Origin: Erysipelotrichaceae bacterium
GTDB taxonomy: Bacteria; Bacillota_I; Bacilli_A; Erysipelotrichales; Erysipelotrichaceae
DNA length: 7,317 nucleotides
Reading direction: 5' to 3'
Assembly (NCBI GenBank): GCA_016302195.1
Contig: JAEDOA010000078.1
Coordinates: 1 to 7,317 of the forward strand
The notes under the pieces are model-generated. The model did no database searches and was not told the origin of the DNA. It saw only the letters and a program-made list of their open reading frames with translations. A program made the translations under genes and the position numbers. This document shows positions 1 to 5,861 of the stretch, in pieces. Positions within the stretch are counted from its first letter, which is position 1. Each line of letters starts with the position of its first letter.

Positions 1-109
1 TTTCACTTTTTCGCCAAAAGAAATTAACTCAATATTTCATTTAATCATAATGTCGCTTGTTTCTTTCTTGTTTTTCAATCAGACTTTTCGTCACTTGTTA
101 ACTAATTCA

Positions 110-118
110 ATTATAACA
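110..118 (-). promoter_or_regulatory. Extended -10 promoter firing leftwards off the window
   Basis: Read on the minus strand, this is TGTTATAAT, a consensus TATAAT box (complement of 110-115) preceded by the TGn extension of extended -10 promoters. No good -35 hexamer lies 16-18 bases upstream, which is typical for this class. Transcription would start near position 103 and run left through about 100 untranslated bases, where I see no start codon with a ribosome binding site, to a gene or RNA outside the window. The motif match is seen directly; activity is inferred. Confidence 0.45.
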
Positions 119-264
119 GGAAAAATAGAGATAATAGTTTTTCGAATTGTAATTTATATACTGACATTTTGTAATCACAATAAATAAAGCCTTGAAAAAA
201 TATTTCTACTAATTCAAAGCGTATTTTAAAGTTGGCAAAGATGAACCATTTTAATACAAAATGC

Positions 265-294
265 AAACACCCTTTCGTTTTTTGAAAACACCCT
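265..294. repeat. Phased 9-bp direct repeat AAACACCCT
   Basis: AAACACCCT occurs at 265-273 and again at 286-294, 21 bases start to start. This is two helical turns, so both copies face the same side of the DNA. On the minus strand it reads AGGGTGTTT twice. It lies about 150 bases upstream of the leftward promoter and just downstream of the nitroreductase gene. Tandem half-sites for an activator are one possibility. Chance is another, because the flanking DNA is low-complexity. Confidence 0.3.
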
Positions 295-332
295 GTTTTG
301 CTATAGAATGCAGCAAGCAAAATTGTAATTTG

Positions 333-1085
333 TTAATTTATTTTATATGTTGCTGTTAAGTTTTTCTCATTATCAACATTTTCTTCTACATATAAAGTTC
401 TTTTATATTTTATATCATTTTTACTTAAACATAATTCTAAAAAGCATAGAAATATTCCAATATCAATTTGATTATAATAATTAACCATATCTACTGGCAT
501 AATACCTCTTTTTCCTGTTTTTTTGTATCTATAAACTTTAAGTTCATTTTTTGAAGAATCAACAATCCACGGTTGAGTATTACATGCACTTGGAGTAAAT
601 CTTACAATATTTGCTATATCTAAACAAAAATCTCCATTCCATATTTCGGATAGTTCTTTTCTTTTACTTTTATACATATCTTTTCTAAATTTATCTTCAG
701 AATCAACTTTTGCTATAGCTATCATAATAACAAAATCAAGACCATCTAGTTCTTCTTCTACTTTACCAATACCAAACCATAATGTTCCAATGTTTTTAGA
801 AACTAAATATAAATCTAATTGTTCTCCGATATAACCTATATTTTGTAAATAGTTATCTTTCTTTTCAGAATAGAGCAAAATACAATATTCTTGACCTCTT
901 TTGCAAGTTGTAAAATCTTTAACTATTTTCATTTTTACTTTAATGTCTTGAACCAATGGTTTAAAATTGTTAAACTCATTTTCTATATTTTTAATTTCTT
1001 CATCTGAAATATTTTCATTTCCTATATTTCTAAACAAATGAAATGACTTTCTTTTAAAAATCATATCATATAAGTTATTATTCAT
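333..1085 (-). CDS. Nitroreductase family protein, TM1586 type
   Basis: This is a 250-residue cytoplasmic protein of the FMN-dependent nitroreductase superfamily, most like the putative TM1586-type nitroreductases in which two half-domains form a pseudo-dimer within one chain. Visible signatures are an N-terminal FMN-phosphate-type RKSFHLF (residues 12-18), a central helix GYIGEQLDLYLVSKNIGTLW (about 84-103), and RFTPSACNTQPW (162-173), matching the conserved S-A-x-N-x-Q-P-W segment that begins the second half. Length fits the family. The ATG at 1083-1085 has a good ribosome binding site (GAGGTG, about 7 bases upstream), which fixes the start. The likely activity is NAD(P)H-dependent reduction of an unknown organic substrate; the physiological substrate cannot be read from sequence. 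It lies 39 bases downstream of a decayed winged-helix fragment on the same strand, which may mark an old regulator-enzyme pair. It is AT-rich, with no clear terminator behind it. Confidence 0.8.
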   Translation of the reverse strand: MNNNLYDMIFKRKSFHLFRNIGNENISDEEIKNIENEFNNFKPLVQDIKVKMKIVKDFTTCKRGQEYCILLYSEKKDNYLQNIGYIGEQLDLYLVSKNIGTLWFGIGKVEEELDGLDFVIMIAIAKVDSEDKFRKDMYKSKRKELSEIWNGDFCLDIANIVRFTPSACNTQPWIVDSSKNELKVYRYKKTGKRGIMPVDMVNYYNQIDIGIFLCFLELCLSKNDIKYKRTLYVEENVDNEKNLTATYKIN

Positions 1086-1124
1086 TTTGTCACCTCTACA
1101 AATTTTTATTTATCTTTCATTTAA

Positions 1125-1331
1125 TTATTTTCCAATAACCTTTTTATTAGTTCCTATTCTCTCAATATATCCTTTTTCCACCAATGAAACAAAAACTCTT
1201 GATACAGTTCTACGAGATATTTTCAAATCAATTACTAATTGATCATAAGGAACAGATGGATTATTAATTAATTCTAATAGAATTCGCTTTTCATTTTCTG
1301 TTAATTCTTCATTTATAAGATTTTTGCCATT
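1125..1331 (-). pseudogene. Winged helix-turn-helix remnant (AlbA_2/Schlafen-type regulator tail)
   Basis: The minus strand is open for 68 codons between an in-frame TAG (1332-1334) and TAA (1125-1127) but contains no ATG, GTG or TTG near its beginning with a ribosome binding site. The peptide is a clear winged helix: LTENEKRILLELI, then a helix-turn-helix with recognition helix ISRRTVSRVFVSLVEKG, then the wing YIERIGTNKK. This pattern is typical of the C-terminal domain of AlbA_2 (Schlafen-type, divergent AAA-4) ATP-binding regulators, and also occurs in some Fic and MarR-like proteins. Upstream in another frame lies ATG AAT GCA TTT AGA ATG GCA (from 1345). One extra base in the A5 run (complement of 1321-1325) would join it to the winged-helix frame. 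I read it as a truncated, frameshifted remnant. A small DNA-binding protein made through slippage at the A run is a less likely alternative. The domain call is firm; the parent family is inferred. Confidence 0.6.
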
Positions 1332-1350
1332 CTAAATGCATTCATTCCCT

Positions 1351-1359
1351 ATTTTAACA
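1351..1359 (-). promoter_or_regulatory. Possible extended -10 promoter for the remnant and nitroreductase
   Basis: Read on the minus strand this is TGTTAAAAT, a TGn-extended -10 with one mismatch to TATAAT. A start near 1344 would give a transcript covering the winged-helix remnant and then the nitroreductase gene. No -35 box is evident. It is the best promoter candidate I see upstream of the nitroreductase, but it is weak. Confidence 0.25.
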
Positions 1360-1412
1360 TGAATAATAAATTTTTTAATAAGATTTTCTTTTAAATATTA
1401 CATTTGGACAAC

Positions 1413-1455
1413 AAAAAGAAAAAAAGTTTGATACCATAATTTTATTGTATCAAAC
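1413..1455 (-). terminator. Rho-independent terminator after tRNA-Glu
   Basis: On the minus strand a perfect 9-bp stem, GTTTGATAC with GTATCAAAC (1447-1455 and 1426-1434), closes a 12-base AT-rich loop. It is followed at once by seven T residues, one C and five more T residues (complement of 1413-1425). It lies 14 bases beyond the encoded CCA of the tRNA-Glu gene, so it would end that transcript and any readthrough from the rRNA methyltransferase gene. Confidence 0.85.
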
Positions 1456-1469
1456 CTATGCTTTCAATA

Positions 1470-1546
1470 TGGTAGTCTGTACGGGGTTCGAACCCGTGAG
1501 TGTTGCCTTGAGAGGGCAATGTGTTAAACCACTTCACCAACAGACC
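1470..1546 (-). tRNA. tRNA-Glu (anticodon CTC)
   Basis: The minus strand folds into a complete 74-base cloverleaf followed by an encoded CCA (1470-1472). The acceptor stem is GGTCTGT with ACAGACT, in which the first pair is a G1-U72 wobble. The D arm is GTG...CAC, and the anticodon stem TTGCC/GGCAA closes the loop CTCTCAA, giving anticodon CTC, which reads the glutamate codon GAG. The variable loop is 5 bases and the T arm ACGGG-TTCGAAC-CCCGT is perfect. The overall sequence (TTGGTGAAGTGGTT..., TTCGAACCCCGT) matches bacterial tRNA-Glu. In AT-rich Bacillota the single tRNA-Glu usually carries TTC, so CTC suggests a second, minor isoacceptor. The gene sits 43 bases behind the rRNA methyltransferase stop codon on the same strand and has its own terminator. 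Confidence 0.93.
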
Positions 1547-1553
1547 AATTGCC

Positions 1554-1559
1554 TATATA
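1554..1559 (-). promoter_or_regulatory. Possible -10 box of the tRNA-Glu gene
   Basis: On the minus strand TATATA lies 7 bases before the tRNA 5' end, a spacing common for bacterial tRNA promoters. The best -35 (TTTCTT, 18 bases upstream) matches poorly and overlaps the end of the upstream gene. The tRNA might instead be transcribed with the rRNA methyltransferase gene and cut out. Confidence 0.25.
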
Positions 1560-1589
1560 GTTTAGCACAAACTTTAAAAGAAATAAATA

Positions 1590-2807
1590 TTAGATTACCT
1601 GCAAAATATAAAATTTTAGATAGTTTGTCTCATTAACATTCAATAATATAGGATGGTCTTTGCCCTGCTGGCTGAAACTTATCTGCTTTAAAGAAACATC
1701 GGCTAGCTGAGCTGCTTCTGAAAGCATTTTTTCAAAATCGGTTTGACTCATAAAATGCGAGCATGAACAGCTAACAAGGAACCCTCCTCTAGGAAGCAGT
1801 TTCATTGCACGGGCGTTTATATTTTTATATCCATTATAGGCATTAATTGTTGTATTTTTGCTTTTTGTGAAGGCTGGAGGATCCAAAATAATCAAGTCAA
1901 ACTGCTTTTTGTTTACTTTATCAAGATAATCAAAAGTATCCCCAACCACAAAATCAATTTTATCTGCCAAACCGTTTATTTCAGCATTTCTTTTTGCCTG
2001 ATTAATCGCATTTTCCGATATATCAAGCGCAACAACTCTTGATGCTCCAGCTAAAGCACAATTAAGCGCAAAGGATCCTGTATGGGTAAAACAATCCAGT
2101 ACTTTTTTACCCTTAACAAAATCTCTGATCAATAAACGATTAAACTTTTGATCAAGGAAAAAGCCGGTTTTTTGTCCATCAACATAATCTACAATAAACT
2201 TAACATTGTTTTCATCAATAATTACTTCATGATTATCCTTATTATAGTTATCGCTAACAAAAGGATAGTAGCTATCAAGTGTTAAACCCTCCAAGCTTCT
2301 AGAAGATACATCATTTCTTTGATAGATTGCTTTTATTTCAATTCCATCTTCTTTCAGAATATCAAGTAAAAGCTGATATATTCTATTACGTATTTTTTCC
2401 ATGCCAAAACAGCTAATCTGGCTTACTAGAATATCGTTATATCTATCTATTGTTAATCCTGGTAATTGATCGGCTTCACCAAAGACTAAACGATAATTAT
2501 CATATCCTGACATAATAGTTTTTCTATATTGGTAGCTGTATTGCAGTCTACGATAAAAGAAATCATCATCAAAAACATCATTAGCATTTCTACTCAATAG
2601 TCTGACCTTTATTTTTGAATGCTGCGAAAAAAATCCACTGCCTAGATATTTTCCTTTTAACGAGACAACATCTACGATATCTCCATTTTCGATACTGTCA
2701 TCTATATCAATAACATCTGAGTAGTAAAGCCAGGGATGATTATTCTCTAACCATCTCTTTCCTTTATCACTAACAGTGATTACTGGATAATCTCTTAATG
2801 TTTTCAT
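1590..2807 (-). CDS. rlmI: 23S rRNA (cytosine) methyltransferase, RlmI/YccW family
   Basis: This is a class I SAM-dependent methyltransferase of the COG1092 family. The E. coli member RlmI makes 5-methylcytosine at C1962 of 23S rRNA. From the chosen start it has 405 residues, close to the usual ~395. The N-terminal ~75 residues form a PUA RNA-binding domain (GKRWLENNHPWLYYSDV...GSGFF). The catalytic domain shows GQKTGFFLDQ (about 211-220), SAM-binding VLDCFTHTGSF (236-246), acidic ALDIS (260-264), LDPPAF (308-313) and the cysteine motif SCSCSH (346-351), which carries the expected catalytic cysteine. The frame extends to a TTG at 2831, but the promoter places transcription start there and the family begins with the MKTLRDYP-like segment. 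I therefore choose ATG 2805-2807, with GGTGG 5 bases upstream. Alternative in-frame starts are ATG 2819 and GTG 2816. Methyltransferase function is firm; the exact target base is inferred from family. Confidence 0.88.
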   Translation of the reverse strand: MKTLRDYPVITVSDKGKRWLENNHPWLYYSDVIDIDDSIENGDIVDVVSLKGKYLGSGFFSQHSKIKVRLLSRNANDVFDDDFFYRRLQYSYQYRKTIMSGYDNYRLVFGEADQLPGLTIDRYNDILVSQISCFGMEKIRNRIYQLLLDILKEDGIEIKAIYQRNDVSSRSLEGLTLDSYYPFVSDNYNKDNHEVIIDENNVKFIVDYVDGQKTGFFLDQKFNRLLIRDFVKGKKVLDCFTHTGSFALNCALAGASRVVALDISENAINQAKRNAEINGLADKIDFVVGDTFDYLDKVNKKQFDLIILDPPAFTKSKNTTINAYNGYKNINARAMKLLPRGGFLVSCSCSHFMSQTDFEKMLSEAAQLADVSLKQISFSQQGKDHPILLNVNETNYLKFYILQVI

Positions 2808-2836
2808 ATTGGCCACCATCCCTTTTATCAATAAAG

Positions 2837-2842
2837 ATTATA
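2837..2842 (-). promoter_or_regulatory. -10 box of the rRNA methyltransferase gene
   Basis: The minus strand reads TATAAT, a perfect -10 hexamer, just after the htpG terminator. No TTGACA-like -35 is found 16-18 bases upstream. Transcription would start near 2830, giving a leader of about 23 bases before ATG 2807 and excluding the TTG start at 2831. Confidence 0.55.
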
Positions 2843-2869
2843 CATCAAATCCTGATATCTTATACTACT

Positions 2870-2906
2870 AAAAAACTGCGAAACAGTTGACCTGTTATCG
2901 CAGTTT
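2870..2906 (-). terminator. Rho-independent terminator of htpG
   Basis: On the minus strand AAACTGCGA then AACAG pair with CTGTT then TCGCAGTTT, making a 14-bp stem with one bulged base and a 5-base loop, followed by a run of six T residues (complement of 2870-2875, with the stem's own T residues merging into it). It begins 7 bases past the htpG stop codon and separates htpG from the methyltransferase promoter. Confidence 0.9.
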
Positions 2907-2912
2907 AACTAA

Positions 2913-4805
2913 TTACATTTGACTTGCTTGCTGCATCAATTGACAAATCTTATTAGAAAAATCAACTGGATCTTCAATTGGGAACCCTTCAATCAACAAA
3001 GCCTGCTGATATAATAAATCAGCATACTGATTAATCATATCCTTGTTTTTGTCATAGACCTTTTGTAATACTTTAAAGATTTCATGATCCGGATTAATTT
3101 CCAAAATCTTTGTTGCTTTCGCTTTTTGATCAGTAGGAATTTGAGCTAAATACTTTTCCATTTCCATAGAAATTCCATTATCCTGAGCTACCAAACAAAC
3201 AGGATGACTCTTTAATCTAGACGAAATTCTCACTTCACTAACCTTATCTTTTAATGCTTCACTCATCTGCTCTAGCATCGATTTGTTATCTTCAACCAGC
3301 TTTTCTTTAGTCTCTTTTTCTTTTTCATCTTCAACATCTAATGAAGCTTTCTGAGCACTCTTAAATGTTTTGCCATCGTATTGGTTGACAATCATGGCCA
3401 CAAACTCATCAATATCATCAACAAAATACAATACTTCATAATCTTTAGCTAACAAGTTTTCTATTTGAGGCAGCTTTTTAATCTGTTCAATCGATTTACC
3501 ACTAGCATAATAAATCTCATTTTGCCCCTCTTTCATTCTCTCCTTGTATTCCTTTAAAGTGACATATTTGTCTTCTTTAGAAGAATAGAATAACAACAAG
3601 TCGATTAGTTCATCTTTATGCATGCCATAATCTTCATAAGTACCATATTTTAAACTATAGCCAAAATTCTTAAAGAAATCTTCGTATTTATCACGCTCTT
3701 TGGTCAGCATATTAACCAATGTTGATTTAATCTTCTTGCTGATAGATTTGCTTAAAGTTTGAAGCTGACTATCTTGTTGTAATATTTCTCTTGATATATT
3801 CAAATTAACATCATCTGTATCAATCAAGCCCTTAACGAAATAATAGTAATCTGGAAGCAGTCCTTTGGCATCTTTCATAATAAATACGCCCTTTGAATAT
3901 AACTGCAAGCCTGGTTGATAATCCTTAGAATAGAAGTTATATGGAGCCTTTGAAGGAATATATAACAATGCCTTGTATGAAACATTGCCTTCAATTGAGT
4001 AGTGAATCTTCTCTAATGGTTCATTATAATCGCTAAATTGAGATTTATAGAAAGAATTATATTCTTCATCGGTAATATCCTTTTTATCTCTACGCCACAA
4101 TGGGACCATAGTATTCAACGTTTTTAGTTCTTCAACAGTCTTATATTCACCTTCTTTTTCTTCATCTGGTATGCTCTTTTCAACTAGCATAACAATAGGA
4201 TATCTTACATAATCAGAATATTTTTTAACTAAAGATTCAATAGTATATTTATCCAAATACTCTGAATAATTATCCTGCTCTGTATCATCTCTTAAATATA
4301 AAACGATATCTGTTCCAACCTCTTGCTTATCAGCTGGTTCAATACTATAACCGTCTTCTCCAGTTGAACTCCATTTGTTTGTTTCTCCATCAACGGTTTT
4401 ACTGATTACATCTATCTTTTTAGCCACCATGAAAGCTGAATAGAAGCCAACACCGAATTGACCAATAATATCGATATCATTTGCGCTTTCCAATTTGTCC
4501 TTGAAGTCAAGCGAACCACTGTGGGCAATCGTACCTAAATTGTTTTCCAGTTCGCTTTTGTTCATTCCAATTCCGTTATCACTAATCGTCAAAGTACGAT
4601 TCTCTTTATCAACAGAAAGATTAATCTCTAAAGGTTTCTCACTAGCATACTTGCTGTCAGTTAAAGACAAGTAGTGTCTTTTATCCAAGGCATCTGATGC
4701 ATTTGAAATCAATTCTCTTAAGAATATCTCCTTGTTTGTATAAATTGAATTTATCATTAAGTCTAATAATCTTTTCGATTCTGTTTTAAACTGTTTTTTG
4801 CTCAT
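2913..4805 (-). CDS. htpG: Hsp90-family molecular chaperone HtpG
   Basis: This is the bacterial Hsp90, a cytoplasmic ATP-dependent homodimeric chaperone that remodels client proteins with the DnaK system. The 630-residue length matches the family. The N-terminal GHKL ATPase domain shows ELISNASDAL (31-40, catalytic Glu and Mg-binding Asn), SDNGIGM (75-81), GTIAHSG (91-97) and GQFGVGFYSAF (115-125). The middle domain has the conserved NISREILQQ (about 336-344), whose Arg contacts ATP phosphate in family members. The C-terminal dimerisation domain ends in QQASQM, without the MEEVD tail of cytosolic eukaryotic Hsp90. The frame opens at a GTG (4826), but ATG 4803-4805 starts the family's SKKQFKTESKRLLDL segment and has AGGAGG (complement of 4813-4818) 7 bases upstream, so it is the start. 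A CIRCE operator between promoter and ribosome binding site points to HrcA control. The gene has its own terminator and looks monocistronic, though readthrough from the WYL gene is possible. Confidence 0.97.
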   Translation of the reverse strand: MSKKQFKTESKRLLDLMINSIYTNKEIFLRELISNASDALDKRHYLSLTDSKYASEKPLEINLSVDKENRTLTISDNGIGMNKSELENNLGTIAHSGSLDFKDKLESANDIDIIGQFGVGFYSAFMVAKKIDVISKTVDGETNKWSSTGEDGYSIEPADKQEVGTDIVLYLRDDTEQDNYSEYLDKYTIESLVKKYSDYVRYPIVMLVEKSIPDEEKEGEYKTVEELKTLNTMVPLWRRDKKDITDEEYNSFYKSQFSDYNEPLEKIHYSIEGNVSYKALLYIPSKAPYNFYSKDYQPGLQLYSKGVFIMKDAKGLLPDYYYFVKGLIDTDDVNLNISREILQQDSQLQTLSKSISKKIKSTLVNMLTKERDKYEDFFKNFGYSLKYGTYEDYGMHKDELIDLLLFYSSKEDKYVTLKEYKERMKEGQNEIYYASGKSIEQIKKLPQIENLLAKDYEVLYFVDDIDEFVAMIVNQYDGKTFKSAQKASLDVEDEKEKETKEKLVEDNKSMLEQMSEALKDKVSEVRISSRLKSHPVCLVAQDNGISMEMEKYLAQIPTDQKAKATKILEINPDHEIFKVLQKVYDKNKDMINQYADLLYQQALLIEGFPIEDPVDFSNKICQLMQQASQM

Positions 4806-4819
4806 CCTGTTTCCTCCTT

Positions 4820-4846
4820 TTAGCACTCTTTATAGATGACTGCTAA
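4820..4846. promoter_or_regulatory. CIRCE operator (HrcA binding site) upstream of htpG
   Basis: The plus strand reads TTAGCACTC, a 9-base spacer (4829-4837), then GACTGCTAA. The CIRCE consensus is TTAGCACTC-N9-GAGTGCTAA, so 17 of 18 arm bases and the exact spacer length match; the single change is at 4840. On the htpG strand the element covers the predicted transcription start and ends one base before AGGAGG. In that position bound HrcA would block transcription, and the hairpin could affect the mRNA. HrcA is the class I heat-shock repressor that normally controls hrcA-grpE-dnaK-dnaJ and groES-groEL. Confidence 0.93.
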
Positions 4847-4847
4847 T

Positions 4848-4876
4848 ATAATAACTCTATTAATTACAAAATGCAA
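4848..4876 (-). promoter_or_regulatory. Sigma-A-type promoter of htpG
   Basis: On the minus strand TTGCAT (complement of 4871-4876) and TATTAT (complement of 4848-4853) are separated by exactly 17 bases, matching TTGACA/TATAAT at 4/6 and 5/6. Transcription would begin at the first bases of the CIRCE element, the standard arrangement for HrcA-repressed genes. The -35 box begins 3 bases beyond the WYL regulator stop codon. Confidence 0.7.
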
Positions 4877-4878
4877 TA

Positions 4879-5820
4879 CTATTGGTGAATTTCAATCATC
4901 TTGTGACAATATTGAATAAACTGATCCTTGACGTTTTGAGGTGAGATAATCGTTATATTGCCATCAAAAGAAAAAATGGTTGAAAAAAAGGTTACAGTTA
5001 GCGGCAAAGAGATATTACAGATATAACCCTGTTCTAGCTGCTTTGAAATAATGATTTCCTGTTCAAATTGATTATATAAATAATCTAAAAATCCTTTCTT
5101 GCAATAAAGATTTACATTAACTATTTCTCCTTGATACATCGAAAAGTTCTTCTTCAGATACTCTTTTCTATCGTAATCAATTGTTATTTTTTTATCTGGT
5201 TGAATAATTATTTTTTCTATCTTTTCTACCCTATACTTATTTATACTATTATACTTTTTTTGATATCCAATTAAATAACACTGCGAATTGCTTATAACTA
5301 TATCCAAGGGATAGAGTTGATACAAATGGTGGCGGTACATCTTCTCTTTTTTTATTCCCAAATCATAATAGCGAAAGCTGACTAGACATTTTTGAGCAAT
5401 TGCCCGTAATAATATGTCGATATTATTAATTATTGGTGTTTCGTTATTTTCTATAGATAGAGAATGCTTTTGAAGTATTTCTCTATCGTATTTGTTAGTT
5501 AAGTTAAACAGCTTCTCTATCAAAAGATTTCTTTCATTAATCTTTAGATAGCCATTATCATTAATCATTTCACTTATCAAATACAACTGACTAATTGAAA
5601 ATAGTACATTTTCAATATAGAATCCCCTTCTTTTTCTTTTGATATCAAAACCTGAACTTATTAAATCAGAAATATCCTGGTATATCGTTTTAAGGGTTGC
5701 GCTTTGTCCAAAATTATTATAATAAGCCTCAATAATGCTATTGCCACTACAGGGATGATTAATATTGCTGTTGTCGATTAAATATTTAAGCACAAAGATT
5801 ATTCTTGTTCTATTTTCCAT
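4879..5820 (-). CDS. WYL-domain HTH transcriptional regulator
   Basis: This 313-residue DNA-binding protein has an N-terminal winged helix (residues 1-70: RTRIIFVLKYLID..., recognition region SATLKTIYQDISDLISSGFDIKRKRRGFYIE). A linker and a WYL sensor domain follow (about 135-215: LVSFRYYDLG...YPLDIVISNSQCYLIGY...INKYRVEKIEKIII), then a C-terminal WCX-like region. The signature tripeptide is CYL rather than WYL, but the surrounding YPL...YLIGY and the YRVEKI arginine are kept. The frame begins at ATG 5841, which lies inside the palindrome without a ribosome binding site. ATG 5818-5820 has AAGGA 7 bases upstream and starts MENRTRIIFVLKYL, as in relatives, so I choose it. WYL proteins usually sense a ligand, often nucleic acid or nucleotide, and act as repressors or activators, including of phage-defence loci. 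It is divergent from a membrane protein and preceded by a palindrome, suggesting autoregulation and control of that neighbour. The ligand is unknown. Confidence 0.88.
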   Translation of the reverse strand: MENRTRIIFVLKYLIDNSNINHPCSGNSIIEAYYNNFGQSATLKTIYQDISDLISSGFDIKRKRRGFYIENVLFSISQLYLISEMINDNGYLKINERNLLIEKLFNLTNKYDREILQKHSLSIENNETPIINNIDILLRAIAQKCLVSFRYYDLGIKKEKMYRHHLYQLYPLDIVISNSQCYLIGYQKKYNSINKYRVEKIEKIIIQPDKKITIDYDRKEYLKKNFSMYQGEIVNVNLYCKKGFLDYLYNQFEQEIIISKQLEQGYICNISLPLTVTFFSTIFSFDGNITIISPQNVKDQFIQYCHKMIEIHQ

Positions 5821-5830
5821 ATATATTTCC

Positions 5831-5855
5831 TTACATAACATGTAAATATTTACAT
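5831..5855. promoter_or_regulatory. Palindromic operator candidate, three TTACAT half-sites
   Basis: A perfect 16-bp palindrome ATGTAAATATTTACAT occupies 5840-5855. A third half-site, TTACAT at 5831-5836, forms a second inverted pair with ATGTAA (5840-5845). The array lies at about +1 to +25 of the predicted WYL-gene transcript, overlaps that gene's ribosome binding site at its left edge, and lies between two divergent genes. This is the usual place for the operator of an autoregulating repressor. The symmetry is seen directly; binding by the WYL protein is inferred. Confidence 0.55.
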
Positions 5856-5861
5856 ATTAAA

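Larger units (their letters stand above)
1..332. other. AT-rich non-coding stretch
   Basis: No credible coding region is present. The longest open frame (minus strand, 69 codons, positions 111-320) begins with TTG, has no ribosome binding site, is rich in Phe and Cys, and ends on top of a consensus promoter, so I do not call it. The stretch holds the leftward extended -10 promoter near 110-118 and the leader that follows it. It also holds a 9-bp direct repeat (AAACACCCT at 265-273 and 286-294) and a weak inverted repeat (TTTTGCT at 296-302, AGCAAAA at 316-322) just past the nitroreductase stop codon. That hairpin has no T run on either strand, so it is not a convincing terminator. Confidence 0.5.

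Noticed and set aside
111..320. 69-codon open frame on the minus strand
   Set aside because: It has a TTG start without a ribosome binding site and an odd Phe/Cys-rich composition with no domain. It also ends over a consensus leftward promoter.
296..322. TTTTGCT/AGCAAAA inverted repeat as a nitroreductase terminator
   Set aside because: The 7-bp, AT-rich stem has a 13-base loop and no T run in either direction, too weak to call a terminator.
1470..1546. tRNA-Glu as an occupied attachment site of an integrative element
   Set aside because: No duplicate of the tRNA 3' end and no integrase are visible in the window, and the tRNA terminator is intact. It is kept only as a low-interest finding.
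1445..1636. 63-codon open frame on the plus strand
   Set aside because: It runs antisense through the tRNA-Glu gene and the end of the methyltransferase gene; it is a shadow of those features.
4806..4826. GTG-started longer HtpG (seven extra residues)
   Set aside because: The extra codons are the ribosome binding site itself (AGGAGG encodes part of them) and overlap the CIRCE arm; the ATG at 4805 is ideally spaced.
5821..5841. Longer WYL regulator starting at ATG 5841
   Set aside because: That ATG is part of the palindrome and has no ribosome binding site, while ATG 5820 has AAGGA at 7 bases and matches the family start.
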